Part shown: positions 46,493 to 55,417 of the stretch, piece after piece
Layout: the number at the start of each line of letters is the position of its first letter
Position numbering within the stretch: the first letter of the stretch is position 1
DNA from: Paenibacillus azoreducens
GTDB taxonomy: Bacteria; Bacillota; Bacilli; Paenibacillales; Paenibacillaceae
Reading direction: 5' to 3'
Length of the DNA stretch: 64,000 bases
NCBI RefSeq assembly: GCF_021654775.1
Contig: NZ_AP025343.1
Span: forward strand, 372,001 to 436,000
Notes under the pieces: model-generated
What the model was told of the DNA's origin: nothing
Databases searched by the model: none
The model's input: only the letters and a program-made list of their open reading frames with translations
Translations under genes and position numbers: made by a program

Positions 46493-47296
46493 TTAGCCTC
46501 CCAGTACCATCCGCCGGTATTCATCGGGGGTACAGCCTACAACGGCTTTGAAATCTTTAATAAAATGCGGCTGGTCATGATAGCCTAATTCCATCGACAG
46601 ACGAGAGAGATCTACGGGCAGGCGCTGCTCCATCGTTTCCGCCGCGTTTTGCAGACGGTACAGCCGGATCACCCATTTCGGATTAATGCCGACGTATTGA
46701 TCAAACAAACGCTGAAGCTTGCGGATGTGGATCCCAAAATGAGCGCAAACCTGCTCCACCTTCGAAATGTCATGTTCGCTTGCGATATGGTCAATGATCC
46801 GGTTTACGAATACGATCTGCTCATCCTGCGGCGGCAGCTTCGACAGCAGCAGCTCATCCATCGCCGCGACCATGTCCTGCTCGGCTGAGAGGGGCAGTAT
46901 CCTTTTCTCAAGTTCCGGGCCGTCCACATCCAAAATGTTCTGTACTTCAAGCGGATGATCCACCAGGGTGGAAACGGGCTGCTTCAGGAATGGATAAAAG
47001 CCGCCAGGTTTGAATTTTACGCCGAAAACCATCCCTTTTCCATGGATCGGATAGGAGAATTTCCGAGGGGACGGGCCGAAAAAGAGTGTTTTTTCCGGTT
47101 CCACGACCAGATTGACGCAAGGGTTGGGCACGACATGCTGGAAATAAGGGACTTCGTCCGTACAATTCCAACTGACAATCCAATAATGTTTGATAAAAAA
47201 ACTTAACGCATCCGATGCGGCATGACGAGTTAGATTGAATTTTCCCTCACCGCCCGCAAGATTCAGAACACCCATACTCGGCAATTTGGCATGCAT
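46493..47296 (-). CDS. AraC-family regulator with DUF6597-like N-terminal domain
   Basis: Regulator of about 267 residues. N-terminal domain contains HYWIVSWN and VVPNPCVNLVVEP, the pattern of the AraC group paired with small effector domains, and a C-terminal double HTH with HFGIHIRKLQRLFDQYVG and GYHDQPHFIKDFKAVVG. Start MHAKLP has AAAGGAG 13 nt upstream, a little long. Divergent from an SRPBCC gene that it may control. Confidence 0.85.
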   Translation of the reverse strand: MHAKLPSMGVLNLAGGEGKFNLTRHAASDALSFFIKHYWIVSWNCTDEVPYFQHVVPNPCVNLVVEPEKTLFFGPSPRKFSYPIHGKGMVFGVKFKPGGFYPFLKQPVSTLVDHPLEVQNILDVDGPELEKRILPLSAEQDMVAAMDELLLSKLPPQDEQIVFVNRIIDHIASEHDISKVEQVCAHFGIHIRKLQRLFDQYVGINPKWVIRLYRLQNAAETMEQRLPVDLSRLSMELGYHDQPHFIKDFKAVVGCTPDEYRRMVLGG

Positions 47297-47462
47297 GAGA
47301 GAGTCACGGCTCCTTTCTCCTTTTTTTTTCGGAACAGACGTTCTTGTCGTGTTTTTACAATACAAAAAAATGTCTTTCGAGATAGGATTAGTTTAGCACA
47401 AAACCATAAGCACAGAAGACAAGCCGATACCAAATGAAGCGACAGAAAAGGAGCGTGCAAAA

Positions 47463-47921
47463 TTGGAAAACAAGAAGCTGAAATATGAATTTTATATCGG
47501 GGCGGAGCCAAACAGAGTATGGGACCTGCTGGTTACGCCGGAAGGTACGAAGAAAACCTTTTTTAACTGCGTGCTTCAATCCAGCTTTAAGGCTGGTGAG
47601 CCGTTTGCCTATGTGGGGCCGGGTAATGCCGGCGATGAAACGGTGCATGTGTACGGCGACATTTTGACATATGAACCACGGAAGGTGCTCAGCTACCTTG
47701 AGCATCCGGGACCTTCCTATCGTGCCAATCATCAGGAACACACATCTCGGGTTACATTTACGCTGGATACGGTAGGCAAATGCACCAAATTAACGCTCGT
47801 GAATGATGAATGGACGGAAAATCATCCTTCCTTCCAAAATGCAGAAAGTTCTTGGTGGATGATTTTGAGCAATATCAAAACCGTGGCGGAAACCGGAAAT
47901 ACGCTGGATTTTGGCTGGTAA
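47463..47921 (+). CDS. SRPBCC/AHSA1-like domain protein
   Basis: Protein of 152 residues starting at TTG with AAAAGGAG 9 nt upstream. It has the N-terminal YEFYIGAEPNRVWDLLVTPEG pattern and the C-terminal WWMILSNIKTVAETG of the Aha1-like START/Bet v 1 superfamily. The protein has a hydrophobic pocket fold; ligand unknown. Divergent from AraC; own terminator. Confidence 0.85.
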   Translation: MENKKLKYEFYIGAEPNRVWDLLVTPEGTKKTFFNCVLQSSFKAGEPFAYVGPGNAGDETVHVYGDILTYEPRKVLSYLEHPGPSYRANHQEHTSRVTFTLDTVGKCTKLTLVNDEWTENHPSFQNAESSWWMILSNIKTVAETGNTLDFGW

Positions 47922-47945
47922 AATCAATACGTGATGTTTCGATAA

Positions 47946-47976
47946 GAGCGGCTGCTAAGGCAGTCGTTCTTTTTTT
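47946..47976 (+). terminator. Terminator of the SRPBCC gene
   Basis: AGCGGCTGC / GCAGTCGTT stem with TAAG loop and T7. The next repeat array starts in the T run. Confidence 0.85.
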
Positions 47977-48134
47977 GACAGTATAGAATTTATAAGTTTT
48001 TTTGGGGGTCCCCGCAAAGTATTTGGAATAAGCATCGAAGCATAGGCTCCACTTTGTGGGGTTATTTTGACATGGGGTCCCCGCAAAGTAATCGGAATAA
48101 GCTTCAAAGGCTACACGTCACTTTGTGGGGTAAT
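47977..48134 (+). repeat. Array C: two units of the GGGGTCCCCGCAAAGT repeat
   Basis: Units at 48004-48066 and 48073-48131. A leader TGACAGTATAGAATTTATAA precedes them. The loop of the first unit differs strongly from other copies while both stem arms are unchanged, which argues that the stem is what is conserved. It occupies much of the 431-bp gap before the next gene. Confidence 0.88.
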
Positions 48135-48352
48135 TTTGGCGGAGTGCTCTCTTCAGGATCTGAGGGGGTTTTTTAATAGGACATTTATACCAAAAATTGG
48201 CTAATGACTAAAATATTTGCAAGTTGGCGCAAAAGCGAGCATACAATAGCAACACTAAGAACCTTCTGAATATGTCAGTAACTTTTTTTACTTCCTGAAA
48301 TCACCAATTCATTTTAAACTACATATTAGAAGGTATATGGGGGAATCCAATC

Positions 48353-48775
48353 ATGCATTGGACTGATTTTGTAGTGATCATATCGTCAGGTTCATTTGGC
48401 GGTCTTTTGTCGAGCTTGTATATACATGACGGTGCCCTTATATTGCCGAAAAGAATTGAACTTGAACTCAGCGACGGAACCAAAAGGAGAAATTATCACA
48501 TCGGATTTCTTTCAGACATTATCCTTGGTGCCGGCGCCGGGCTCATTGGAGCGCTTCCCCTCGGATTGGAGTTTCCGAAATACATCTATCTGGCCATTAT
48601 CGCAGGGTTCGGAGGCGGAAGTTTTATTGCCAAGCAAGCGAAGCTGACTGCGGAAGAAAAGGTTTCTTCCCAGGATAAACTGCCGACCATTATTGCGTCC
48701 AGCGCGCAAGGGATGGATGGTCCCGAGGAGGTGACATTTGAACTCGCCATTTCAGACAGTAAAGGAGAGAAGTAA
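48353..48775 (+). CDS. Membrane protein of unknown function
   Basis: Protein of 140 residues with three hydrophobic segments (about 5-22, 52-72, 76-92; Gly-rich GAGAGLIGALPLG) and an acidic C-terminal tail. GGGGG lies 9 nt before ATG. No family recognised. It ends in TAAATG, so the next gene starts at its stop and the two are probably co-translated. Confidence 0.75.
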   Translation: MHWTDFVVIISSGSFGGLLSSLYIHDGALILPKRIELELSDGTKRRNYHIGFLSDIILGAGAGLIGALPLGLEFPKYIYLAIIAGFGGGSFIAKQAKLTAEEKVSSQDKLPTIIASSAQGMDGPEEVTFELAISDSKGEK

Positions 48776-49108
48776 ATGACCCTTGGTAAGATCACGTTAA
48801 CAAATGATGAAATCAATGAATATAACAGGTTGAAGCAAAAGATCAGAAATGCCAGAACGAGGCTGGAGATAGCGTTGTACACAAAGCAGGCCGAGGAGAT
48901 CCTGGAAAACGGGCGGCTCCGGTACATCAATAAATTGGAGAACAACAATAAACCGCAAATCAAAAGCATTCAGGACAGAAACAAACTGAAACCGGGGAAA
49001 GTGAAGCTTTCGGGTTATGCAGCCGCAAACCACAGCTACAACCTTCCCCACCATATCAAACGTCCTGGAATTATAACCAAATTAGTAAAATCCAACTCGG
49101 GCCGGTAA
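48776..49108 (+). CDS. Basic soluble protein of unknown function, coupled to upstream membrane protein
   Basis: Protein of 110 residues, strongly basic, with a predicted coiled coil (about 10-55, YNRLKQKIRNARTRLEI) and a basic tail. AAAGGAG lies inside the end of the preceding gene. No recognised domain. The pair membrane protein plus basic partner could form a complex, but there is no direct evidence. Confidence 0.75.
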   Translation: MTLGKITLTNDEINEYNRLKQKIRNARTRLEIALYTKQAEEILENGRLRYINKLENNNKPQIKSIQDRNKLKPGKVKLSGYAAANHSYNLPHHIKRPGIITKLVKSNSGR

Positions 49109-49123
49109 GGCTCTTTTTTGAAG

Positions 49124-49170
49124 ATTATAGAATGTATAAGTTTTAAGCAGAGCTTAAGTCATTCTATAAT
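49124..49170. repeat. Inverted repeat ATTATAGAATG / CATTCTATAAT
   Basis: Perfect 11-bp arms (49124-49134 and 49160-49170) with further partial pairing in the loop. The left arm plus TATAAG resembles the leader of repeat array C (47984-48000). Confidence 0.6.
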
Positions 49171-49184
49171 CGCAAGAAAAACAT

Positions 49185-49236
49185 CCGCTAATAGCGGTCT
49201 GTCTTCTGTGAAAGTACGTCGATAGACGTTTTTTTT
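49185..49236 (+). repeat. Terminator-like repeat, copy 3 of 3
   Basis: CCGCTAATAGCGG hairpin, CTTCTGTGAAAGTA, then CGTCGATAGACG hairpin and T8. Best-preserved copy of the family also at 33927 and 38830. It could terminate the upstream two-gene unit. Confidence 0.7.
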
Positions 49237-49294
49237 ATATATAGGCGGCAGACTTCCTAAACAAGCAAAAGCCCAAGATTCCTCTTCCTTCCGG

Positions 49295-50146
49295 CTACCG
49301 TATGATCTTGGAAGCAATCATGCTCTCCCGGTATTGCCGCGGCGAGGAGCCGACCGCCTTTTTGAACATTTTCGAAAACAGAAACGGATCGTTATATCCA
49401 ACGGAACGCGAAACATCGCTGACTGTAAGCTCCGGATTTCCCAGCAGCTCGGCCGCCCGGCTCATCCGGTATTCGAGCAAAAAGGTTTGCAGCGATATCC
49501 CGAATTGATCCTTGAACAGGCTGGACAGGTAAGTGCGGTCCAAACCGACTGACCGGGCGATGTCCAGCACTGTCATCTTTTGGCTGTAGCTGCCTTCAAT
49601 ATATTCGATAGCTTTGCGGATGTAGGCCTCCCGGGAGTGCTGGGGCTTGTGGCTGTCGCTTTTCTCCGGAGAACAGCGGATCAGATCGGCAAGAATACGG
49701 TACAGAATGCTCTGGCTAAGCACGTCGCTGGCGCGGTCTTCCCCCGCTGACTTCAGATCCTCATAAAAGCATGCGAACCGGTTTTCGCCATATGCCGTAT
49801 AGATCGGATCATCGCTGCTGATTTGTGCCCGCTGCAGCAGTGACTTGGCGCTTAGTCCTTTAAAGGCGATCCACGCATACGTCCATGGGTCTTCCAGATC
49901 GGCGCTGTAATGGACAAGCGTATCCGGGACAAGGACAAAACCTTGTCCGGCCCGAAGCTCATACACCGTCTCGCTTGTTCGAAACACGCCTCGTCCGCTA
50001 AGAATGTAGTGCAGGACATACGAGTCGCGCAGTCCCGGACCCCATGTATGGCCTGGTATACATTCCTCCATGCCGAAAAACAGCAAATTCAGATCCATCT
50101 GTCCCTGCACCGCAGGCGTGACGTGGTTTTCGTTGAAACGCGCCAT
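49295..50146 (-). CDS. AraC-family regulator, likely of alpha-galactoside use
   Basis: Regulator of 283 residues. N-terminal cupin-like arm (RDSYVLHYILSGRGVFRTSE and GQGFVLVPDTLVHY) for sugar binding, C-terminal AraC HTHs (ARSVGLDRTYLSSLFKDQFG and SRSVGYNDPFLFSKMFKKAVG). This is the MsmR-type arrangement. GAAGGGGG precedes ATG by about 10 nt. Divergent from the GH4 alpha-galactosidase gene, its probable target. Confidence 0.9.
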   Translation of the reverse strand: MARFNENHVTPAVQGQMDLNLLFFGMEECIPGHTWGPGLRDSYVLHYILSGRGVFRTSETVYELRAGQGFVLVPDTLVHYSADLEDPWTYAWIAFKGLSAKSLLQRAQISSDDPIYTAYGENRFACFYEDLKSAGEDRASDVLSQSILYRILADLIRCSPEKSDSHKPQHSREAYIRKAIEYIEGSYSQKMTVLDIARSVGLDRTYLSSLFKDQFGISLQTFLLEYRMSRAAELLGNPELTVSDVSRSVGYNDPFLFSKMFKKAVGSSPRQYRESMIASKIIR

Positions 50147-50341
50147 GGCCGCAAAGCCCCCTTCAATATCCGTAAGTTTTAATCATATTATAACAGGTAA
50201 AATCACATATTTATGTTATGTAAACGAATCCACAACTTGGATTATGACATGTAATGCTGGATTTCCTCCATGTTCCTGCGTTGGTCCTAAAGGGTATATT
50301 TAGATCAAGTTCAAGCCAATCCGAAGGGGAGGTATTCTTCA

Positions 50342-51640
50342 ATGTCCAAAATAACGTTTATCGGTGCGGGAAGCACGGTATTTGTCAAAAATGTGCTCGG
50401 CGACGTGATGACCACGCCTGCTTTGCAGGGTTTTGAGCTCGCCTTATTCGATATTGACGCAGAGCGTCTGCAGGATTCCGAGCGGCTCTTGAACAGCATC
50501 AAAAATACGCTTGGCAGCACTTGTTCCATCAAAGCCTACAGCGACCGCAAAGAGGCGCTTAGTGGCGCCAAATATGTTATCAATGCCATTCAGGTCGGAG
50601 GGTATGATCCATGTACCATTACAGACTTTGAAATTCCGAAGAAATACGGTTTGCGCCAAACGATTGCCGACACGCTCGGAATCGGCGGCATTTTCCGGAA
50701 TCTGCGCACGATTCCCGTGATGCTCGATTTTGCCAAAGACATGCAGGAAGTGTGCCCGGATGCTTTGTTCCTTAACTACACCAACCCGATGGCGGTGCTC
50801 ACCAATGTGATGAATACGGTAGGGGGCATCAACACTGTCGGCCTTTGCCACAGCGTGCAGGTCTGCGTGCCTCATTTGTTCGAATCGCTGGGGATGGACC
50901 CGACCGGAGTCGAATCCAAAATCGCCGGCATCAACCATATGGCGTGGCTGCTGGAAGTGAAGAAGGATGGAGTTGACTTGTATCCGGAAATCAAACGCCG
51001 CGCCGCCGAAAAGCAAAAAGAAAAACATCATGACATGGTTCGCTTCGAGTTGATGCTGCGCTTCGGATATTATGTGACGGAGTCCTCCGAGCACAACGCC
51101 GAATATCATCCGTATTTCATCAAGAAAAACTATCCTGATTTGATCGAAAAATACAATATTCCGCTGGACGAGTATCCGCGCCGCTGCATTAACCAAATCA
51201 ACGGCTGGAAGGAAATGCGCGAGAAGATTTTTGCCAGCGAAAACATCGAACATCAGCGTTCCAAAGAATATGCGTCTTACATCATGGAAGCCATCGAAAC
51301 GAATGTACCGTACAAAATCGGCGGCAACGTGATGAATACCGGCCTGATCACCAACCTGCCGAAGGAAGCCTGCGTCGAAGTGCCTTGCCTTGTGGACCGT
51401 TCCGGCATTTCCCCGACTTATGTAGGCGATCTGCCGCCGCAGCTGGCTGCGCTCAACCGGACGAACATCAACACGCAGCTGCTGACTATCGAAGCGGCCG
51501 TAACCGGCAAAAAGGAGCATATATATCATGCAGCGATGCTCGATCCGCATACGGCCGCGGAGCTGTCCTTGGACGACATCGTGGCGCTGTGCGACGATTT
51601 GATCGAGGCTCACGGCGGTTGGCTGCCTGAATTTAAATAA
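50342..51640 (+). CDS. melA: GH4 alpha-galactosidase, MelA-like
   Basis: NAD- and Mn-dependent glycosidase of 432 residues, the same length as B. subtilis MelA. An N-terminal Rossmann motif (FIGAGSTVF) binds NAD+. Metal ligands are the Cys of GLCHSVQ and the His of GINHMAW; NYTNPM is the conserved GH4 loop. It hydrolyses alpha-galactosides such as melibiose inside the cell by a redox-assisted mechanism. GGGGAGG precedes ATG. No transporter gene is adjacent, so import must use a distant system. Confidence 0.9.
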   Translation: MSKITFIGAGSTVFVKNVLGDVMTTPALQGFELALFDIDAERLQDSERLLNSIKNTLGSTCSIKAYSDRKEALSGAKYVINAIQVGGYDPCTITDFEIPKKYGLRQTIADTLGIGGIFRNLRTIPVMLDFAKDMQEVCPDALFLNYTNPMAVLTNVMNTVGGINTVGLCHSVQVCVPHLFESLGMDPTGVESKIAGINHMAWLLEVKKDGVDLYPEIKRRAAEKQKEKHHDMVRFELMLRFGYYVTESSEHNAEYHPYFIKKNYPDLIEKYNIPLDEYPRRCINQINGWKEMREKIFASENIEHQRSKEYASYIMEAIETNVPYKIGGNVMNTGLITNLPKEACVEVPCLVDRSGISPTYVGDLPPQLAALNRTNINTQLLTIEAAVTGKKEHIYHAAMLDPHTAAELSLDDIVALCDDLIEAHGGWLPEFK

Positions 51641-51832
51641 AGGCGCTTTTGCTTTGCATCCGCTGCGGTTACGGATTATTCCGGCGATCGCTAAGCTTCT
51701 TCGGAACTATTCCGTTATCTTCAAGTCAATTATTGCTGTTTGATTCAATATCAAGGTTCGAACCCTCGAATTAAATCCATTATGAAATTGACTTCTCTGC
51801 AGCTGCATTATAGCTCTATGCGGTCTGACATC

Positions 51833-51877
51833 CTAAATCCCCTGCCTTCGCATTTAGAAGAAGGCGGGGGATTTTCA
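51833..51877 (+). terminator. Terminator after melA
   Basis: AAATCCCCTGCCTTC pairs with GAAGGCGGGGGATTTT with one bulged base. It lies 190 nt past the stop within the 353-bp gap; nothing else was recognised in that gap. Confidence 0.8.
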
Positions 51878-51993
51878 ATTGTATGAGCTTTTGCTGTTTT
51901 TGCGGCACCACGGGTATGGTGGGCTGTTCATGTTCGAGGCCCTGTGCCTGCATGAGCTAACGTAAGATACTGGGAAAGCGGCTCCCATGGTAG

Positions 51994-53475
51994 TTACAGT
52001 TTATGCTTTTTTATATATTCCGACGGATAACAGCCTGCATATTCCTTGAACAGATTGGTGAAGTGGCGCGTGCTGTAATATCCGACCTGCTCGGCAGCTT
52101 CATTGACCTTTGCACCGGGCATGGCCAGCAGCTCCTTCGCCCGCAGCATCCGCAGACGGGTGACATATTGGCTGAAGGTGACGCCCATCTTTTTATGAAA
52201 AAAAGCGCTTAGATGGTTGGGGGATACTTGGAACCGTTCCGCCACCCCGGCGACGGTAATGTCGCCGCAGAAGTTCGCCTCCAGGTAGCGGACGACCGCA
52301 TCCAGCCAATCTTCTTTCTCCGGCGTTTCGGCGGCTCTTTTTCTCAAAATCCAAGCGCCTGCAGTTTCCGGCAGCCGTTCCAGCCATTTTGGATCATGCA
52401 GCTCCCAATCCTGTGCCGGTAGGGGGTGCATCATGCATCGGAGATATGAAACAAGCCGGTCCTTCATGACTGCAAGGCTGGAAGGCATGTTTGCCAACTG
52501 GCCTTGAAGCTTCTCGCAGCCGCTGACTAATTGGACATAATCGCCGTCCTGGCAGGCCCGGGCCACATTGGCGGCGATTTTGGCCGTTTTGGCGTATGCC
52601 TGATTAGCTGCGATTGCCTCCAATTCCGGCAGACTTAAGGGTGCGGAACCTCCGGCGACGCTGCGCAGATAGGATAATCCTCTCAACCGGGTGACTTCAT
52701 CCCGCAAGGATTGCAGCGAAAAATGCATTTTGGTCTTCAGCCGTGTTAACATGCTAATGCTAGCCGGGGCCTGCCGCGTAAGCTCCGCGATTTGCTCGGA
52801 CAGTCGGAGAAGATGGCGCCTTTCCTGCCTGCAAGCAGCTTTGCCGATAAGAATATGCTCTTCCCCCGATGTTACCAGCGCAAGCAGCAGCTCCCTTGAG
52901 CAGTATTCCCGGATCATGCCACGCAGAAGCCGGGGAATAGAAGCTTCTGCGTCCGAAACCGCCACCGGTTTGTCTTCATAAATGATGACGGCCAGCCAGC
53001 TTTCATCCGCTTCGGCAGGGCTGGATCTGAGCGGTTCCGCCGAATGCTGGTTATGGAAAACGGGCACCATCCGTGCTTCGAATTCCCGGCAAAGGGAGAG
53101 GCAGTCCTGGCCTGTTTTTTCCTTCGCTTCCCTGATCGTTTTCTCCACCAGCTCCGGATCAACCGGTTTGAGCAGATAATCGACAGCGCCAAGCTGCAGG
53201 GCTTTCCGGGCATATTCAAACTCCGCGTAACCAGTAAGCATCACCCACTGGGTTGAGGGTGCAAAAAGCAAGCACTCCTTGATGGCTTCCAGCCCGCTTT
53301 TACCCGGCATCCGAATATCGACAAATGCGATATCCGGCTGTTTCTGCCTGACCAAATCGATCAGTTCCTGTCCGCTGCGGGCTTCCCGGATTTCATGCTC
53401 CGGTCCGGCATCTTCCAGAATGCCGATGAGCGTTTCCCTTGCCAGCATTTCGTCGTCAGCCACAATGATGTTCAT
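51994..53475 (-). CDS. YesN-type AraC-family response regulator (second system)
   Basis: Regulator of 493 residues. Receiver (IVADDEMLARE, phospho-Asp in IAFVDIRMPG, LLKPVD) then a long middle region and AraC HTHs (AERFQVSPNHLSAFFHKKMG and EQVGYYSTRHFTNLFKEYAG). Start MNIIVADDE is chosen because GGAGGGA lies upstream; the frame extends 40 codons into the kinase gene. Overlaps the kinase 3' end by 20 bp. Confidence 0.92.
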   Translation of the reverse strand: MNIIVADDEMLARETLIGILEDAGPEHEIREARSGQELIDLVRQKQPDIAFVDIRMPGKSGLEAIKECLLFAPSTQWVMLTGYAEFEYARKALQLGAVDYLLKPVDPELVEKTIREAKEKTGQDCLSLCREFEARMVPVFHNQHSAEPLRSSPAEADESWLAVIIYEDKPVAVSDAEASIPRLLRGMIREYCSRELLLALVTSGEEHILIGKAACRQERRHLLRLSEQIAELTRQAPASISMLTRLKTKMHFSLQSLRDEVTRLRGLSYLRSVAGGSAPLSLPELEAIAANQAYAKTAKIAANVARACQDGDYVQLVSGCEKLQGQLANMPSSLAVMKDRLVSYLRCMMHPLPAQDWELHDPKWLERLPETAGAWILRKRAAETPEKEDWLDAVVRYLEANFCGDITVAGVAERFQVSPNHLSAFFHKKMGVTFSQYVTRLRMLRAKELLAMPGAKVNEAAEQVGYYSTRHFTNLFKEYAGCYPSEYIKKHKL

Positions 53476-55222
53476 TGGGCAGTCCCTCCTCATGCAAGTC
53501 AATAGTGATCGTAATTGCGGTTCCCTTACCCGGAGCGCTTTGGATATTGAAATCGGATATTCCTTTGCAAAAGAGGGCCAGCCGTTCATCCACATTGCGC
53601 ATGCCTACGCGATCGCTGTTTTTTATAGCCGTCGGTTCAAATCCGACGCCGTTATCCTTGACAACGATGACGGCCCGAAGGGATCCATCCAATCTCTGCA
53701 CGGAAGCAACGACCTCGATCAGGCACGGATGCTCACAGGGTTCAAAACCGTGAACGACCGAGTTTTCGACCAGCGGCTGCAGCAGAAGCTTGGGTATTCG
53801 CAAGCCTTCCAAAGCATTGTCCAGCTCAAAATGAAAGGAAAGGCGGTCTTGGAACCGCATCGACTGCAGGTCCGCATACTTGCGGATGATCTCGAATTCT
53901 TCCGCGAGAGTAATACAGGTATCCGATGACAATATATAACGAAGGAGCCCGCTTAAAGAACGGATCGCCCGGTCCAGCGTGTCATGGTCGCGCCTGCGGT
54001 TCAGCCCGATAAAGCCGCTCAGCGTATTGTACAGAAAATGAGGTTTGATTTGCGATTGCAGCGCCTGCATTTCCGCATCCTGCTGTTTCAGCTTGGCGCG
54101 GTATTCATTGATCACCATATCATCCAGCCTCCGGATCATCCGGTTCAACGCGCTGCCGAGCTCCGCAACTTCATCCTTGCCGTGAATCGCCACCCGTTTC
54201 GTCATATCCCCCCGCTGGACATGGCGCATAACCTGAATCATCTCGCGGAATGGAGTCAAAAGCTTGCGCGAGTAAGCCAGGAACAGGAACAGGGTCAGAA
54301 TCAAGCCGCCCGAAGCAAAAATCAGCCCCGTCGTATGCATCCACCGTACCTTATCGGTAAAGCGGCTTTGCGGGATGAGGGAGGTCACTTTCCAGGAGCT
54401 GGAGGGCACCGTTTTGGACACCTGAACATAAGGCTCCCCGCGATAGTTTACAGCGCTTGATGACGCAGACAGCTCCTTCAGCGTTTCGGAGGGAACGTCG
54501 CTGCTGGTATAGACGAGCTGCCCGTTGATATCCGTAATCACGACCACGGAGTCATTGCTGATCAGCTGGCGGACGATCCGGTCGATCACGACCGTGTCGG
54601 CATCCGACAAGATCACGGCAATCGGCTTCCGGGAATCCATATCGCGGATGAGGCGCGCAACCGAGAACACGCTCTGCACCGGGTCAATATCGAGATAGTC
54701 CTGCGGATGGACCCCGACGAAGGTGGCTTTGCCATTGGCCTTGACCGCCTCTTGGTACCAATCCTGCTCTTGGTAAGGATAATCGGTGCGGGCTTTATAT
54801 AGCGTGGAACGGCTGTCTTTATAAAAAATCGAGCCATCGAGCGGCAGCAGCAGCGTGCCCAAAATTTCTTTGTGCATGTTTTCGAGCACACCCGGCAGCG
54901 TGTTATAGAGCGCATAATCGGCCTTATACTTGGTATAGCTATCGGATTGTTTATAAATGCCTGCGGAGCGGATTTTCAGGGCATACATCACTTCATTGTA
55001 ATTGTAAGGGATCGTGGTCACGCGCTCGAGCTCATCCAGATAGTACTGGATATTGCTGGTTAAGCCGACGAGCGTGGATTCGGTCAGCTTTTCGGTCTCT
55101 GTGGTAATCAGCTTCGTATAATATGCGGGCAGCACATAGGCGATAATCAGAACGGGGAACAGAATCGTTAATGAAAAGAGTATCATCAGCTTGGCGCGGA
55201 TGGACAAAGCTCTGTTTTTCAA
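53456..55222 (-). CDS. YesM-type sensor histidine kinase (second system)
   Basis: Membrane kinase of 588 residues starting at TTG with GGAGG 10 nt upstream. TM1 (about 10-32), Cache-like extracytoplasmic domain (about 35-290), TM2, HAMP, His_kinase with IKPHFLYNTLSGF and HATPase with PLVENSVVHGF and DNGVGF. Divergent from the binding-protein gene (195-bp spacer), so the pair probably controls that transporter. Confidence 0.92.
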   Translation of the reverse strand: MKNRALSIRAKLMILFSLTILFPVLIIAYVLPAYYTKLITTETEKLTESTLVGLTSNIQYYLDELERVTTIPYNYNEVMYALKIRSAGIYKQSDSYTKYKADYALYNTLPGVLENMHKEILGTLLLPLDGSIFYKDSRSTLYKARTDYPYQEQDWYQEAVKANGKATFVGVHPQDYLDIDPVQSVFSVARLIRDMDSRKPIAVILSDADTVVIDRIVRQLISNDSVVVITDINGQLVYTSSDVPSETLKELSASSSAVNYRGEPYVQVSKTVPSSSWKVTSLIPQSRFTDKVRWMHTTGLIFASGGLILTLFLFLAYSRKLLTPFREMIQVMRHVQRGDMTKRVAIHGKDEVAELGSALNRMIRRLDDMVINEYRAKLKQQDAEMQALQSQIKPHFLYNTLSGFIGLNRRRDHDTLDRAIRSLSGLLRYILSSDTCITLAEEFEIIRKYADLQSMRFQDRLSFHFELDNALEGLRIPKLLLQPLVENSVVHGFEPCEHPCLIEVVASVQRLDGSLRAVIVVKDNGVGFEPTAIKNSDRVGMRNVDERLALFCKGISDFNIQSAPGKGTAITITIDLHEEGLPNEHHCG

Positions 55223-55339
55223 GCGAGAACGACCTCCGTTTGCTTGACCTTTGAAGAGGTAACGGTTCTCATTTTACTTGAAGGACAAGGCTTAGGCAAT
55301 AGATAGAAAACAGCGCTTTCATCGTAGGAATGAGTCATA

Positions 55340-55353
55340 TGTAAGCGTTTTTA
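55340..55353 (+). promoter_or_regulatory. cre-like catabolite site in the divergent spacer
   Basis: TGTAAGCGTTTTTA matches 13 of 14 positions of TGWAARCGYTWWCA, between the kinase and binding-protein genes, 65 bp before the latter. Confidence 0.5.
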
Positions 55354-55417
55354 CGTGTGATAAGCTGAATCTGCACAACAAATCGACGAATCATTAAAAA
55401 GACGAAGAGGTGGGTAT

